NCBI GenBank assembly: GCA_000827265.1
Contig: KN834750.1
Location: 1,899,297-1,963,296 of the forward strand
Source: Collybiopsis luxurians FD-317 M1
Taxonomy: Eukaryota > Basidiomycota > Agaricomycetes > Agaricales > Omphalotaceae
Direction of reading: 5' to 3'
Length of the DNA: 64,000 bases
The notes beneath the pieces were generated by a model. It saw only the letters and a program-made list of their open reading frames with translations. It was not told the origin of the DNA and made no database searches. The translations under genes were made by a program, and so were the position numbers. Below are positions 10,661 to 22,221 of this stretch, one piece after another (the first letter of the stretch is position 1; each line of letters opens with the position of its first letter).

Positions 10661-11947
10661 AGAAGCAGAAGAATGATCTCGTGACTGTGCTCTGTCACAA
10701 TTATGCGTCTCCTCCATGGCCATGTTTACCAAATTCTTTTTCCTCGAGATTACACTGTACCACCTAACAAGGAACTCTCGGACCTCATTCCAATTGATAT
10801 CATCCCCTACCTGGACCATAAACCTACATTGAGGAGCTGAAGTCTCACAATGAATGAAAGATCCATTCGTTTCGTAGAAGGGTTGCTGTTCGAACAGGGT
10901 GGCTCCAGTTGCCTACCAATATGGGTTGAGGCAGAAGAGGGGGATATGGAAGGAGACAATTGTATTTTCCAGTTTGACCTACCTATCTTGTTTTGTGGGG
11001 TTCGAGTCGGCCAGGAGACTGAGACTCGGTTGGGTATGTGGAGACACTGGTTTGTCCACCGCATTGGCTCTCAAAAAGAATTTCAGCAAGGTCACCAGTC
11101 TCAAGCTCAACCTGGTCATTGTACAGTCCCCATCCCAGCTATTTGAGATCTTACACACCCTACCGCAGCTGACGAGCCTCACTCTTGTCTCTTTCAAGCT
11201 CAATGCCGGTTGACCTGCAGAGGATGCTTGAGAGACTTCAATGACTTTGGGAAACATGCCTAAGCCCCCCCAGTTACGGGGGCTGTATTGCAATGTTACG
11301 GAGGATATTTCAGATTTCATTTTCTCATGGATGGCGTTCTACAAGCCAATACCGATTTGGGTGCTTGCAGTTGGGTTGTTCAATACAATGAGCAATGCCA
11401 AGGTTTCCCAATTCTTGGCCCAGTCGGGGTCGACGTTGGAGGCGATCAAGATTTGGGATGCATATGTTGCAACAGGTTTGTCCTCGGCTATTTTTCTCAA
11501 TCATCTTTCTGTATTCATTGTTTGATTGTAGGGTTTGATCTGTCCCCTTGTACAAGGATAAAAATGCTTAGAATGGGCTGGATCCACCTCGCTTCCTTGT
11601 CTCCTGCCGGTTCAGAGACCTTCATGACAGATGTGCTGAAAACCATCACTTCTTCATTCATCAAGGAAGTAACGGTCATGCTTCAGATCCTGGTCTCAAA
11701 CACACTGGGGGTGGAGGGTGACCTCGGCGTGTTTGACTGGGCAGGGCTCATGACTGTTCTCCAATGGCCGCAGTTCAAGAACCTGCAAAAGTTCTGTTTC
11801 TCTGTGTCCAGCCATGCCCCGGTGGTTAAGCGAGGGCTTTTAAAACCTGTTCAACTGGCCGCGGCTTTGGGGAAATTGACGTTTGACCTGGAAGGTGCCT
11901 TCCAGTCCGTTCCATGGTCTCATACCAAATACGGAGGGCAGTGGTAA
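10661..11947 (+). pseudogene. F-box/LRR-type gene, unit 1, decayed
   Basis: Several frames together resemble an Agaricomycete F-box protein. An F-box-like IPIDIIPYLDH segment lies at about 10788-10820. LRR-like pieces are LPQLTSLTLVSF (about 11160) and WPQFKNLQKFCFSV (about 11765-11805). An SPAGSETFMTDVLKTITSS block lies near 11600. Frame changes and stops lie between the pieces, and intron-like GT...AG segments exist, so part of the breakage may be splicing. Paralogues are at 19650-20735 and 30122-30600. F-box proteins select substrates for SCF ubiquitin ligases; this copy is probably inactive. Confidence 0.5.
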
Positions 11948-12433
11948 GCGTTATACTGTATATGTTAGTTGGGAGAGTTATCTGTACTGCTACCTTTTTT
12001 GCAAATGTTTGATTTTTCTTGCTTTATGTCTTGGGTACTCTCTAAAATTGTTTTACCAGACTCAAAGCTTGACGCAGGGTCCGCACTTCAGATTGTCATA
12101 TTACACATATGTATGTATGTACGAGTTGCATATATACCCTGAACATGCCCTTCGAGACAGCTACGAGTTCAGTTCAGGGAGATGGGTAATGCCTACTCCG
12201 ATGATGCTATTTTAATTGTGCCAAGTTTGCCATAACATGCCCTCGAGGCAAATTCGATGGGTTCAGATAGAATGTCTTTCTGAGGCTATACATTGTGCTC
12301 CAGCCAAGTATGCACCATAAAAAGAGGTCTTTTGAGAGTTGTGTTTCTCCCCAAATCAAGTGAGGCACCTGGTGCACTTCCCCATCTGGTCTCCGAGTTT
12401 TGAGCTGGTCTCTTTGTGTAGTTTATTTCTGCA

Positions 12434-12603
12434 ATGGTATTTCTCTTCTTGAAAAATCTCCTCTCTTCTGTACTCTTCTTTGTACTGCTAACGACACAAG
12501 TCACGAACGCATCTCCTGTCAATACCAGTCGCAGTTTTGAAAGCTTGGGTCTGCCCTTTCTTCTTACAACCAACTGTTTGTTGGGTATATGTACATTGAC
12601 CAG
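12434..12603 (+). pseudogene. Small secreted-protein gene, unit 1, first exon
   Basis: The ATG opens a hydrophobic leader (LLSSVLFFVLLTT) followed by QVTNASPV, a plausible signal peptidase site after NA. The exon ends at a GTGGGT donor with an acceptor near 12669. Downstream frames do not give a convincing continuation, so only the first exon is claimed. The unit 2 copy (21212) loses the frame after the leader. Confidence 0.4.
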
Positions 12604-12689
12604 GTGGGTTTGTTTTCCTCGAATTCGACTCTGTCTTTTGATTCACTGATGTGGGCTACTTATAATTAGGCAAGGCTGAAGAGTTTAGA

Positions 12690-13485
12690 AGTAAAGGTAC
12701 GTGCACAGGAGCACGGAGGGGAAATATATCCTGTTTGACAAAATATGTAAGTGTTGTAAATCCCTTCTAGTACAAATCATGTACTCTAGCTCATGTTTTG
12801 GTAATTAGCAGGGGTAACAATGTGGAGGTTTGCACCTCTCATTGAGTCATTCATCCTGTACAACTTGATCTCGATCTGACAAATAAAAAAATTAACCCAT
12901 AGGTTAAAATCACAGGCGTCGCAACCAAAATAATTCACGCTCCCAAGGTACAAGCTCAACTCAACTTCTCTTCCTCATTTTGTTTGCTCCATTCATTATC
13001 GACTGAACTGAACTGCACTTAATCTTATTTTTTTGTAACTGTACATCGCCAACTGGCATTATGCATACATGAGTACCACTTGCGACCAAAAGTGTCCAGG
13101 CCAAGCATCTCGATCCCATATCAACCCTGGTATTCTTCCCGAAATGAGGCATGAACCAACCTCAGAGTTTGAGCAATATTCATATGTATTTTCCTGATGA
13201 TGTTCTGGAGGAATCAGATGAATACAATGGCGAATCATTGACATCCCACAGATTTACAGGGTGGTCATATGCAGCAGCAACAACAGGGAAGGAATGCGCT
13301 AGGGCTGCAGGTTGAGGTATCTACAGATCAGTAGAGTGTGCTCATGCACTGTTTTTTTTTCTTGTTTGCCACAAGGCAACTCTCATGTGCAGACAGCTGA
13401 ATGGCCAGATTGGCAAACTGTCATGGTGGACTGGCCGCAGAGTATTTGTAGGGTGCTGTAAGTGGCAAGGGTTCCTCTTCCTCCT
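12690..13485 (+). pseudogene. Unrecognised array gene, unit 1
   Basis: Homologous to 5400-5876, 21430-22221 and 30600-31310. It carries YMSTTCDQ-like and PGILPEM-type remnants of the conserved exon, a frame interruption in the middle, and the last-exon TAEWPDWQ motif with an insertion. Function not recognised. Confidence 0.45.
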
Positions 13486-13984
13486 AAAGAAAAAAAGAGA
13501 AAGGTCTGAAAGGAGGGTCAGAGAGATAGGACAAAAAATGTTAACATGGCGAGATGCGACATGATGTGTTACTCCTCTTCTAACTCAACTCAAAAAATAT
13601 TCCTCTGCCAACAGAGGTGGTGCGTTACTATGTAGTAAAGTCATCCATAACTTGTTGCCTCACTTCATGTGAGGTCAAAAAAGAATTAACTACTTATGTG
13701 TACTGTACACCAAATTTGAAGTGAGCCCTCATGTGTCATTTCTCTCAGAGGTAAATTTGGAGCAGGAAGGGCCTGCCAAGCTTCTTAGTCATAATCTCGG
13801 GGCAGTAAGTAATTCATACAAGAAACATAACCTAAAGCATGTTGATGTGAAGCACCATTATACTTGGGAGAGGGTCGAGAATAAGGAGGTAACAGTTGGC
13901 AGATCAGATCAGTAGACAATGTAGCAGATGGTTTCAACTTCTTGACTATAGTTTTGGGTACTAAAGAGCATTCCAGGTTCATTG

Positions 13985-14260
13985 CAATGTCAAAGCTGGA
14001 CTGTATGGACCACGGGGCTGTTAGTAGGAATGGAGTTACTGTGCTCCATCACAGCCCTACAATCAGATTTGGCCATAGTAGCTTTATTTAGGTTGCAGCC
14101 ACAGTGTCTGACTGCCTCAGCTGCCGTAGTACAGCTTTACTATCAACTGAGTTATTATTCCTTAACAACCAGTATCAATATAAATCAGAACCACATTGCT
14201 GTCCTGACAATGAACCAGTTTATGAGTTAAATCAGTTACAGAAGTTTGTGGTTGACTCAA
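13985..14260 (+). repeat. Spacer repeat shared with 31740-32075
   Basis: Both copies contain tatggagttactgtgctcc-like text, cagccctacaatcag and ccacagtgtctgactgcctc, then caaccagtatcaat. They lie in the same place, between the unrecognised gene and the membrane gene. No coding meaning is apparent. Confidence 0.65.
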
Positions 14261-14431
14261 TTCAAGTGGGATAAAAAAACAGAATTGAACTGGACCTTTG
14301 AACCATAAGATCAAGCAATGTTGCAGGCAATTCCTGTTAGAGCTAGCTCTGTAACATTTGGAAACTGTCAGCTGTATTGAGGTTGCATGCTCAAACAATC
14401 AGCTCTTGGGAGGTGATTTCAGCAGTGTAGA

Positions 14432-14705
14432 CTTGACACCCTGCTGTTGGTAGTGGGCCAATGCTGCCGCATGGCGGTTACTTGTGCCCTGCGCGGTGGC
14501 ACCGATGGTGACTCAAATGCCGCTGCCCCAACTTAGTCTAGACTCAAAATGGTTTGTAATTTATTATCATGCCAGCTTTAATACATTACATTGTGTCATC
14601 AGTATTACACCATTAATATAAAATTGCCTGTAAAGGATCAGGCATGGAATTCACCACCACAAAAACTCAGCATTTCATTACATTTCATGCACTCGTAACC
14701 ATGTC
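14432..14705 (-). repeat. Dispersed repeat, SINE candidate, copy 2 (inverted)
   Basis: Reverse complement of 2444-2672 with numerous transitions. Relative to copy 1 it lacks the first about 20 bp, including the A-box-like motif, as a 5'-truncated retroposed copy would. It is inserted upstream of membrane-protein copy 1. Confidence 0.5.
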
Positions 14706-14816
14706 TAGCATTAAGTCTAGAGGCTGTGTCCAGCATCAACATTATGATGGGCTATGAAAATTGTGCTATAAATGAACCACCCAGAGCATCCACACAAAAC
14801 ATCTTTCACTTGAGTC

Positions 14817-16137
14817 ATGACTCCGGAAGAACACCAAATTATTGCCTCGTATGCCACCGTGATCTATGAGAACACCATATGTTTGATAATAGTGAATATG
14901 ACCGGCTTTGGTAGGTATTAATCATGATCCTGTATTCAATAACAGACTAGTTGATAATGGATTACTTTTAGGTGTATCTTTTTTAGGGATACTCATTGCT
15001 AGTCACATCCTAATATATGAAAAGCAGCTGATTATTACTAAGATTTTCAACTCATGTCTTTTTCACTGCGGTACTTCAATAGGACCAAATGCTGGACCCA
15101 TTCAAGAATTGCTCTTCTCTCTTTCCTTATTGTAATATTTACCAGCTATTCTTGGTCTATGCTCAGTACTGGGCTATTCCCATTTATCCAAGACCAAGTT
15201 GAGCTGGTACAAATCAAACCTGAGGATCAGGGATTTCTGGAAGCTGCAAAGGAGATGGCAAACACAAAGATTTTGCACATTGAGTACATGGCACCTTGGT
15301 CTTTGACAATTTCTGTGAGTCTGTTGTGTGAATCTCTCATTCAATAACTTGATGCTGTTAGCCAGGTGCTTTTTAGTGATCTCATTGTAGTTTGGAGAGC
15401 ATGGATATTATTTCAGCAGGAGAGGTGTTGGCAGGCGGGACTTGTACTTCTATTGATTGTCAATCTTGGTGTGCAGCCAGACTATTCATATTTGAAAAGC
15501 ATACCGAAGCCTTTCCATGATACCACATAGGAATTCAAATTGCTGATTGTGTTTTGGACAACATTGATATCAAGGTGGAAATATCTAATTCTAACACAAT
15601 TTTAGACTGGGTATCAATTTTTGCTTCATTGGGGGTCAACATGTTTGCAACTGGCCTGATTGCATGGAAGGCATGGCAAGTTCCCTCAAACTCCTGTCCC
15701 TAGTTATGCAACTCTCATTGTTCATTTTGTGCAGGAAGCACCATCATATCATGAAAGAAGCTTCAGTTCACCAGCAAACAAGGGTTCAAAATATCCTGCT
15801 TCTATTGATTGAATCTGGTGCCATACTCTGCACATTTCAGGCTCTCAATGCTGTCTCTTCTCTGCTGATTATTTATGGACCTACAAACCTTTATTTTTTC
15901 TGTGTAATCATAAATAACTTATTTGGGGCTACTTCTGTAGTAAGTGCTGAATTTTTTTTTTCTAGCTACTCAACAGAATTTCATGCATAAATTTGTTAGG
16001 CATGGTATCCCATTGCAGTTGTCATTTTGGTCAACATGAGTCACACTTCAGTAATTGAGACCCTGCATATCAGCCAGACCATGGATCATTCTCATACCAG
16101 GGAGAGCCACAGTTCAAGTATCATTATTAGTTCTTGA
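14817..16137 (+). pseudogene. Multipass membrane protein, copy 1, splice-donor mutant
   Basis: Paralogue of 24269 and 32422. It starts MTPEEHQIIASYAT and all exons through WYPIAVVILVNM to TGA at 16135-16137 are present. The donor of the second intron is AT at 15015-15016, where all other copies have GT. Without splicing there, translation stops at LLFSLSLL. Everything else is open, so this is a recent or conditional loss. An AT...AG splice would rescue it. Confidence 0.65.
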
Positions 16138-16949
16138 AGGACTCACCTGGAATAAATGGTAATTATTGAGAGTAAATTAGAAAGCTCTACTAGTTTTCGG
16201 GGAGTTATTTGATTATTTATATATGAGCATGCCTATTGTTGTAATGCAGCCTATTGTCGTAATGCAGCTATCAAAATGCATATGAATGTTCAAAGCTGAC
16301 TCTATTGGGGCCAACTCAAATATCAGGCTTTAGAATCAAGGTTTGAAAAGCCCACCTGCTCCAAACCGGGCTCAGTACTCACAAACCTGTCATTAATTAA
16401 GCCATCTCCTGATGAGATGGCAAAAAAATTCTGTTGCATCTTGTATTCGGACTGTCATGGTTGCTAGCAAGTAGTGGATAGGATGCAAATAAAAGGGACA
16501 CCAGAGAGTTTGAGGTTTTGTTAGCCGTTCGAATCTGCGGAGAAACCAAAGACTGAATAATATATTCTCGAAGAAGAAAAAAGCATCCCAGCCAGGTGAT
16601 ATAATGAAGTTCACGATCTGCTTGAATGCAAACAAAAGAGTTAGCGAAGACTGGCATAGGATCAGTCGTGATCCTAGCATGGAAAGCGCGTGTAGAAGAT
16701 TGAACCTTGATTTTTCGAAGTCAACATCATTGAGAAGGAGGGAAGAAGGGAAATGTATTACTTACGTGCCATGGTCACAGACACCGCAGCACTGGAGAGC
16801 ATCGATGACGCATGCAAATTGACAACAATATCATCCTCTCCTCAAGCCCCCAGGTCCCCCGTGCATGTGTGAGCCTTCAAAGTACTTCAATGAGTCAATA
16901 GAAAAATTGGGTTTTCCCTCCAATCAGCTGGGTAGATTTACCTCAAAAT

Positions 16950-16980
16950 TTCAAAAAAGAAAGAAAGAAAGAAAGAGAAT
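16950..16980 (+). repeat. GAAA microsatellite
   Basis: A short A-rich run with five to six GAAA units inside the hAT-like element. Confidence 0.7.
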
Positions 16981-16985
16981 GGTGT

Positions 16986-17770
16986 GTAAACTTGGTCAAA
17001 GATACTGAGGGCACTTATCCATCAGTACCGCTACCACATCTCAAAGTCATATCAAAATTGTCTTCTAACATAGCGACAATAATTACTGAATAAGTCATAA
17101 CTATGTACACACAATACCTAATATAGATCTACAATTCTATGTTTTCCCTCCACTTCTGCTGCCAATGTCCCATTAGCCCCCTCTGCAGCCTTCAGTCTGA
17201 CCACATTTCATACAAGCAACTGTGCATGGCAAGAGACAGCACAAGATATCACTATTACTGGAGCATTCTCATTGGCAGCAGCAGCAGGGGCCTATCTCTG
17301 CTACTTTATTCTTTCTCACCACCTCTTCCTTCGCCTGGTCCTTTCTCTTTGTGNNNNNNNNNNNNNNNNNNNNNNNNNNNNNNNNNNNNNNNNNNNNNNN
17401 NNNNNNNNTAAACTTGGTCAAAGATACTGAGGGCACTTATCCATCAGTACCGCTACCACATCTCAAAGTCATATCAAAATTGTCTTCTAACATAGCGACA
17501 ATAATTACTGAATAAGTCATAACTATGTACACACAATACCTAATATAGATCTACAATTCTATGTTTTCCCTCCACTTCTGCTGCCAATGTCCCATTAGCC
17601 CCTCTGCAGCCTTCAGTCTGACCACATTTCATACAAGCAACTGTGCATGGCAAGAGATATCACTATTACTGGAGCATTCTCATTGGCAGCAGCAGCAGGG
17701 GCCTGTCTCTGCTACTTTATTCTTTCTCACTACCTCTTCCTTGCCTGGCCTTCCTCTTTGCGATGCATAA
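16986..17770 (+). repeat. 360-bp direct duplication flanking a 55-N assembly gap
   Basis: Sequence starting taaacttggtcaaagatac occurs at 16986 and again at 17409 directly after the Ns (17354-17408). The copies differ by small indels and a few substitutions, for example an 8-base string present only in the first copy. This is either a true tandem duplication or two haplotypes joined end to end. A frame across both copies reads like a hydrophobic segment (SLAAAAGA followed by YFILSH), but no gene can be assigned. Confidence 0.75.
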
Positions 17771-18505
17771 AGTGCTCGAGGTCCATCTTTGCAACCCAGT
17801 GGCCAACCCATTATTGCAGATATATATAGAGTTTTGTGACAAGAGATCCAGCAATTCCTTGAGCGATGTGTCAAAACAGGTTTATGAAGTGCGCAAAACA
17901 CAAAGAAGGTGAGTTTCAAATCATCACAGGCCATGTGAATGTTATCTGGTGGTTGTCTCACCACTGGTGAATTTTCAGTTACAGTGCCATACTGCTTAGC
18001 TCATTTGGCCCAGAGATAATCTCAATGACTGTATTTGCTAAACAGAAGTATATAATTTTTTTTATCTACATGTACGAGCTCTAGAAGCGGCACCAGAGAC
18101 AATTTATCTGGTTGTGGCCAGATAACTGGCCAGATAACATGTTATCTGGCCGTGGGAACCCAGGGGATCGGAGCATAAGCCAAAAATCGTACCCTTGGCT
18201 CGCATAGAGGCACCCCATCAAATTCCAAAATACCATATCGTATCTCTATGTACAGCTTTTCGAGCATTTCGAGCTCAAGTTCCAAAGGCCTGAAGGCAAG
18301 AAACTCCATTCCAGCGTAAACTGACACATTTAGGTTACGTAGATGACATCATTCCTTAATCACCGTCAAAGGTATAAAAGTTTCAGTGTTGTTCAGAGTC
18401 GAACTGCCATCGCAAAAAGGATAAAGCAAACCTTCAAAAATCATTAAGCAAGAACCAAGCTTCAAGAAAAAAAGATTTTTTTTTTCTGTCAAAATACACT
18501 GTAAA

Positions 18506-19650
18506 ATGCCTATCGCACTCATCGTCGGCGCATCCCACAGTCTCAGACTCGCGCTTGCCAAAAATCTGCACAACAGAGGTGAAGGGGAATACAAGGTATT
18601 CGCAACGACCCGATTGCCCGATGCGCATGTCCGCAAAGACTTGAACGACTAGGGAGAGGATCTGCCAGAGGGAATCAACCTCATGCCCAATATCGATTTG
18701 ACGAGGGAGGATGCTGAAGCGAGGATTGTTAGTTATTTGAAGGGCGATTTCGGGTTGGGGTCAGGGAGTGGTACTGGAGGAGAGGAGGGAAAGAAACAAC
18801 TGGATTTGGTCATCGTGAACGCTGGAGTGTTCAAAGCGGATGTATGTAGGTTTGGTTGTGGTGACCTTTTCCTGGTTGGATTGACATCCTTTTCGTTTCG
18901 TGCGGTGGTAGACATTGGCGGAACCCAACTTTGATAACGTCGTGGAGATGTTCAAGGTCGTGTCGATCACCCCGCTGATGATAGCGAGTCATTTGTGCGT
19001 GCTTCTAGTCTTTCCAATCAGCATTAGAGTTGGTCTTTCCTGTACAAGCACTCACCTGCATTCCATTGCCTACAAAACAGAACCAACGCCAACCTACTCA
19101 CCTTACCCTCTAAGTTCGTCATCATCTCTTTCGAAGGTTCTATCGCACTACAAATGAGACACGATGGAGCAGGGAACTATGGACACCATGTGAGTAAAGC
19201 CGCCGCGAACACGGTCGCATGAGAAGCAGGTTACAGTTGGCTTGATTTATGTGAGTACTCGCCTCCCTTCCTCGCCGAGTTGAGTCGAGTTGGGATGTCG
19301 GTGTATTTGAGGTGTTGCATGATGGATCTGTAGCCGGGATTTATGATGGGCTTTGACCAGTTTTATGAGTCGGGAGGTAAGCTCACCTTGGGGTGTCTCA
19401 ATGACGTGCAAGCTGAGTTTCCATAGGCCTACAGCTGTAGAACCCTCCAAAGCGGCGGAAACCACGATCGACTTTATTTTAAACGAGCTGCCTCATGATT
19501 TGACGGGTTCATTCTGAGCACCAAGAAGTCCTAGGTGAGTGTCTCTTCCTTTTCAGCTTGTAGTGATTCCATTCCAGAAAATCCATAAGGACATGGGAGA
19601 GGCGGAACGAGTTTTGGTCCCGATCATGGGCAGCGCCGTTGTATATCGTG
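18506..19650 (+). pseudogene. SDR copy 2, inactivated
   Basis: Aligned with the intact copy at 34793. The cofactor motif GASRGLGL has become GASHSLRL. An in-frame TAG at about 18650 replaces the serine codon of NDSGEG. A deletion removes the segment between the active-site helix and YEKQVTVG. In contrast to copies 1 and 3 it retains CpG: seven in the stretch where the intact copy has nine. It was therefore lost without strong CpG decay. Confidence 0.75.
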
Positions 19651-20735
19651 AAGATGCAGAGGTTATCAATAATAATGACCTCGTGACTGTGCTCTGTCAC
19701 AATTACGCGTCACCTCCGCGGCCCTGTCTACCGAATTCTTTTTCCCCGAGATTACACTGTACCACTTAACAAGCGGAGCTCATTCCAATCAATATCATCT
19801 CCTACCTGGACCACATGCCTATACTGAGGAGCTGAAGTCTAACATCGAATGAAGGACCCATTCGTTTCGTAGAAGGGTTGCCGCTAGAATAGGGTGGCTC
19901 CAGTTGCCTACCGATATGGGATGAGGCTGAAGAGGGGGGGATATGGAGGGAGACAACCAGGTCACCACTCGAACTCAACTCAGTCATCGTGCGGTCTCCA
20001 TGCCAGTTATTCGAGATTACATTACTTTCGTCTCTTTTGCTCAATGCCAGTCGACCTGCAGAGGACGCTCGAGAGGCTTCGATCATAACTTTGGGGAACA
20101 TGCCACCGAGGATATTTCGGACTTCATTTTCTCATAGATGGCGTTCCACGAGCCGATGCCGATTCGGGTGCTTGCCGTTGGGTTGTTTAATGGGATGAAC
20201 AATGCCAAGGTTTCACAATCCTTTACCCAGTCGGGATCAATGTTGGAGACGATCAAGATTTGGGATGCATATGTTGCAAGAGGTTCGTCTTCGCTTGCTT
20301 TCTCAATCATTTTTTTGAACTCATTGTCTGATCGTAGGGCTCGATCTGTCCCCTTGTACAAGGATAAAAACACTTAAGATGGGCTGGATCCACCTCGCTT
20401 CCTCATATCCTGCCGGTTCAGAGACCTCCGTCACGGACGTGCTGAAAACCGTTACATCTTTGCTCATCGAGGAAGTGACGGTCGTGCTCCTGGTTTCGAA
20501 CACACCGGGGGTAGAGGGTGACCTCAGTGTGTTCGACTGGGGAGAGCTCATTATTGTTCTCCAATGGCCGCAGTTTAAGAACCTGTGAAAATTCTGTTTC
20601 TCCATGTCCAGCCATGCCCCGTGGTAAAGCGAGCACTATCAAAACATATCTAACCGGCTGCAGCTTTGGGGAAGCTCTCTTAGGTGTCTTCCAGGTTGTT
20701 CTGTGGTCTCGTACCGAGTACAGAGGGCAGTAGTA
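19651..20735 (+). pseudogene. F-box/LRR-type gene, unit 2, decayed
   Basis: Paralogue of 10661-11947. It keeps VTVLCHNYASPP, an IPINIISYLDH F-box-like piece, VDLQRTLERL, the SYPAGSETSVTDVLKTVTS block and VFDWGELIIVLQWPQFKNL, which ends in a TGA where unit 1 reads on. Several stops and frame changes are present, so it is probably inactive. Confidence 0.5.
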
Positions 20736-21211
20736 AGCTTTATACTGTATAAGTTAGTTGGGAGTTATCTGTACTGCTATCTTTTTCGCAAGTGTTCGAT
20801 TTTTCTTGCTTTATGTACTGATACTCTCTTCATCATTCTAAATTGTTTTACCAGACTCGAAGCTTGACGCGGGGTTTGCACTTCGGTTCGTCATATTGTG
20901 TATGTATATACCCCTCATATGTATACCCTGAATGTCACCTTCGAGACAGTTACAAGTTCATTCAGGGAGATGTGAAATGCCTGCTATGATGATGTCGCTT
21001 TTGTTGCGCCAAGTTTGCCATAACATGCCTTCGAGGCAAATTCTACGGGCCCAGGGCAGAATGTCTTCCTGAGGCTATACGTCGTGCTCCAGCCGAGTAC
21101 GCACCATAAAAAGAGGTCCATCGAGAATCGTGTTTCTCCCCAAATCGAGCGAGTCGCCTGGTGCGCTTTCCGTCCCATCGAGCTGGTCTCCCTGTGTAGT
21201 TTATTTCTTTA

Positions 21212-21420
21212 ATGGCTTTTTTTCTCTCAAAAACCCTGCTCTCTCCCTTACTCTTCTTTGTACTGTTCGACGCGAGTCGCTAATGCGTCTCCTGTCAATA
21301 CCAGCCTTGTTGAAACCCAGGGTCTGCCCCTTTCCTCTTATAACCAACTATTTGTTGGGTATATGTATGTTGACCAGGTGGTTTGTTTTCTTTGACTTGG
21401 CCTTTTTGATTCACTGATGT
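21212..21420 (+). pseudogene. Small secreted-protein gene, unit 2 remnant
   Basis: The leader MAFFLSKTLLSPLLFFVLF matches the unit 1 leader at 12434. A deletion relative to unit 1 brings an early TAA after FDASR. The following TTNYLLGIYMLTR-type stretch is homologous to unit 1 but in another frame. Confidence 0.4.
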
Positions 21421-21429
21421 GCACTGTTT

Positions 21430-22221
21430 CTAATTAGGCAATGGCTCAAGAGTTTAGAAGCAAGAATACTGTTACTACCCGTGCACAGGCACGGAGGGGA
21501 AGTTTATCCTGTACGACAAACTATGTAAGAGTCGTCAATCTGTTCTAGTATCGATGGGTTGTAACTCCCGTTTTTGATGATTGCCAGGGGCAACAACGTG
21601 GAGGTTTGCACCTCTCATTTGTCCCATACAGCTCGTTCTTGATCTGATAAATGAAAAAACGATTCATAGGTTAGAATTAAAGGCGCCGCAACCAAAATAG
21701 TTCACACTCTCAAGGTACGAGCTCAAATCAACGACTGTTGATATTTTGTTTGATATACTATCTGTTCAACTGCATTTTCTTTCTTTAGCTCTACATTGCC
21801 AACTGGCGTTATGCGTACATGAGTACCACTCGCGACCGAAGTGTCCGGGCCAAGCATCTCGATCCCAAATGTACCCTGGTGTTCTTCCCGAAACGAGGCT
21901 TAAACCAACCTCAGAGTTTGAGCGATATTCATATGTATGTCCCTGATGATGTTCTCGAGAAATCAGATGAATCTGATGGTGAATGATCTCAGGGATCACA
22001 GGGTAGTGGTAGTAGTCATACACAGCAGCAACAACACGGAAGGAACACGCTCGAGCTGCAGGTTGAGGGTTTTGTTTTCATTCGGTAGGCTTATGTTTTG
22101 TTTTTTTATTGCCACTAAGGCAACTCTCGCGCAAACGGCTGAATGGCCAGATTGCCAGATTGTGGACTGGCCACGGAATATTCATAGGCTGACTGCCAAT
22201 GGCGAGGGTTCCTCTTCCTCC
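21430..22221 (+). pseudogene. Unrecognised array gene, unit 2
   Basis: The conserved exon at about 21787 reads NWRYAYMSTTRDRSVRAKH, then TLVFFPKRG and YVPDDVLEKSDESDGE, and stops at TGA, where unit 0 continues into a Ser/Gln-rich tail. The last exon (TAEWPD, then VDWPRN, then a serine run) ends with TAA at about 22221. Upstream, a splice-compatible piece at 21431-21525 precedes it. Family unknown. Confidence 0.45.

Larger units (their letters stand above)
16910..18181 (+). mobile_element. hAT-like non-autonomous element, copy 1 (contains the assembly gap)
   Basis: The left end begins GGTTTTCCCTCCAATCAGC. The right end, reversed, begins GGCTTATGCTCCGATCC. Both match the terminal repeats of the element at 42613. 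Direct repeats AAAAATTG (16902-16909) and AAAAATCG (18182-18189) flank it, an 8-bp duplication with one CpG-to-TpG change. The intact site in unit 4 (near 34466) reads aaaaatcg. Subterminal ggccagataac/gttatctggcc motifs lie inside the right end. No transposase was seen. The interior has a duplicated 360-bp segment on both sides of the N gap. Confidence 0.8.

Noticed and set aside
10807..11320. Minus-strand frames in the F-box region
   Set aside because: Antisense to plus-strand F-box/LRR remnants that match paralogous copies.
17139..17515. Frames crossing the N gap
   Set aside because: Translation through unknown bases is meaningless; only the duplication is reported.
21430..21650. Secreted hydrolase (VGYMYVDQ-like string)
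   Set aside because: The resemblance covers only one short string and depends on the chosen splice; no catalytic motif follows.
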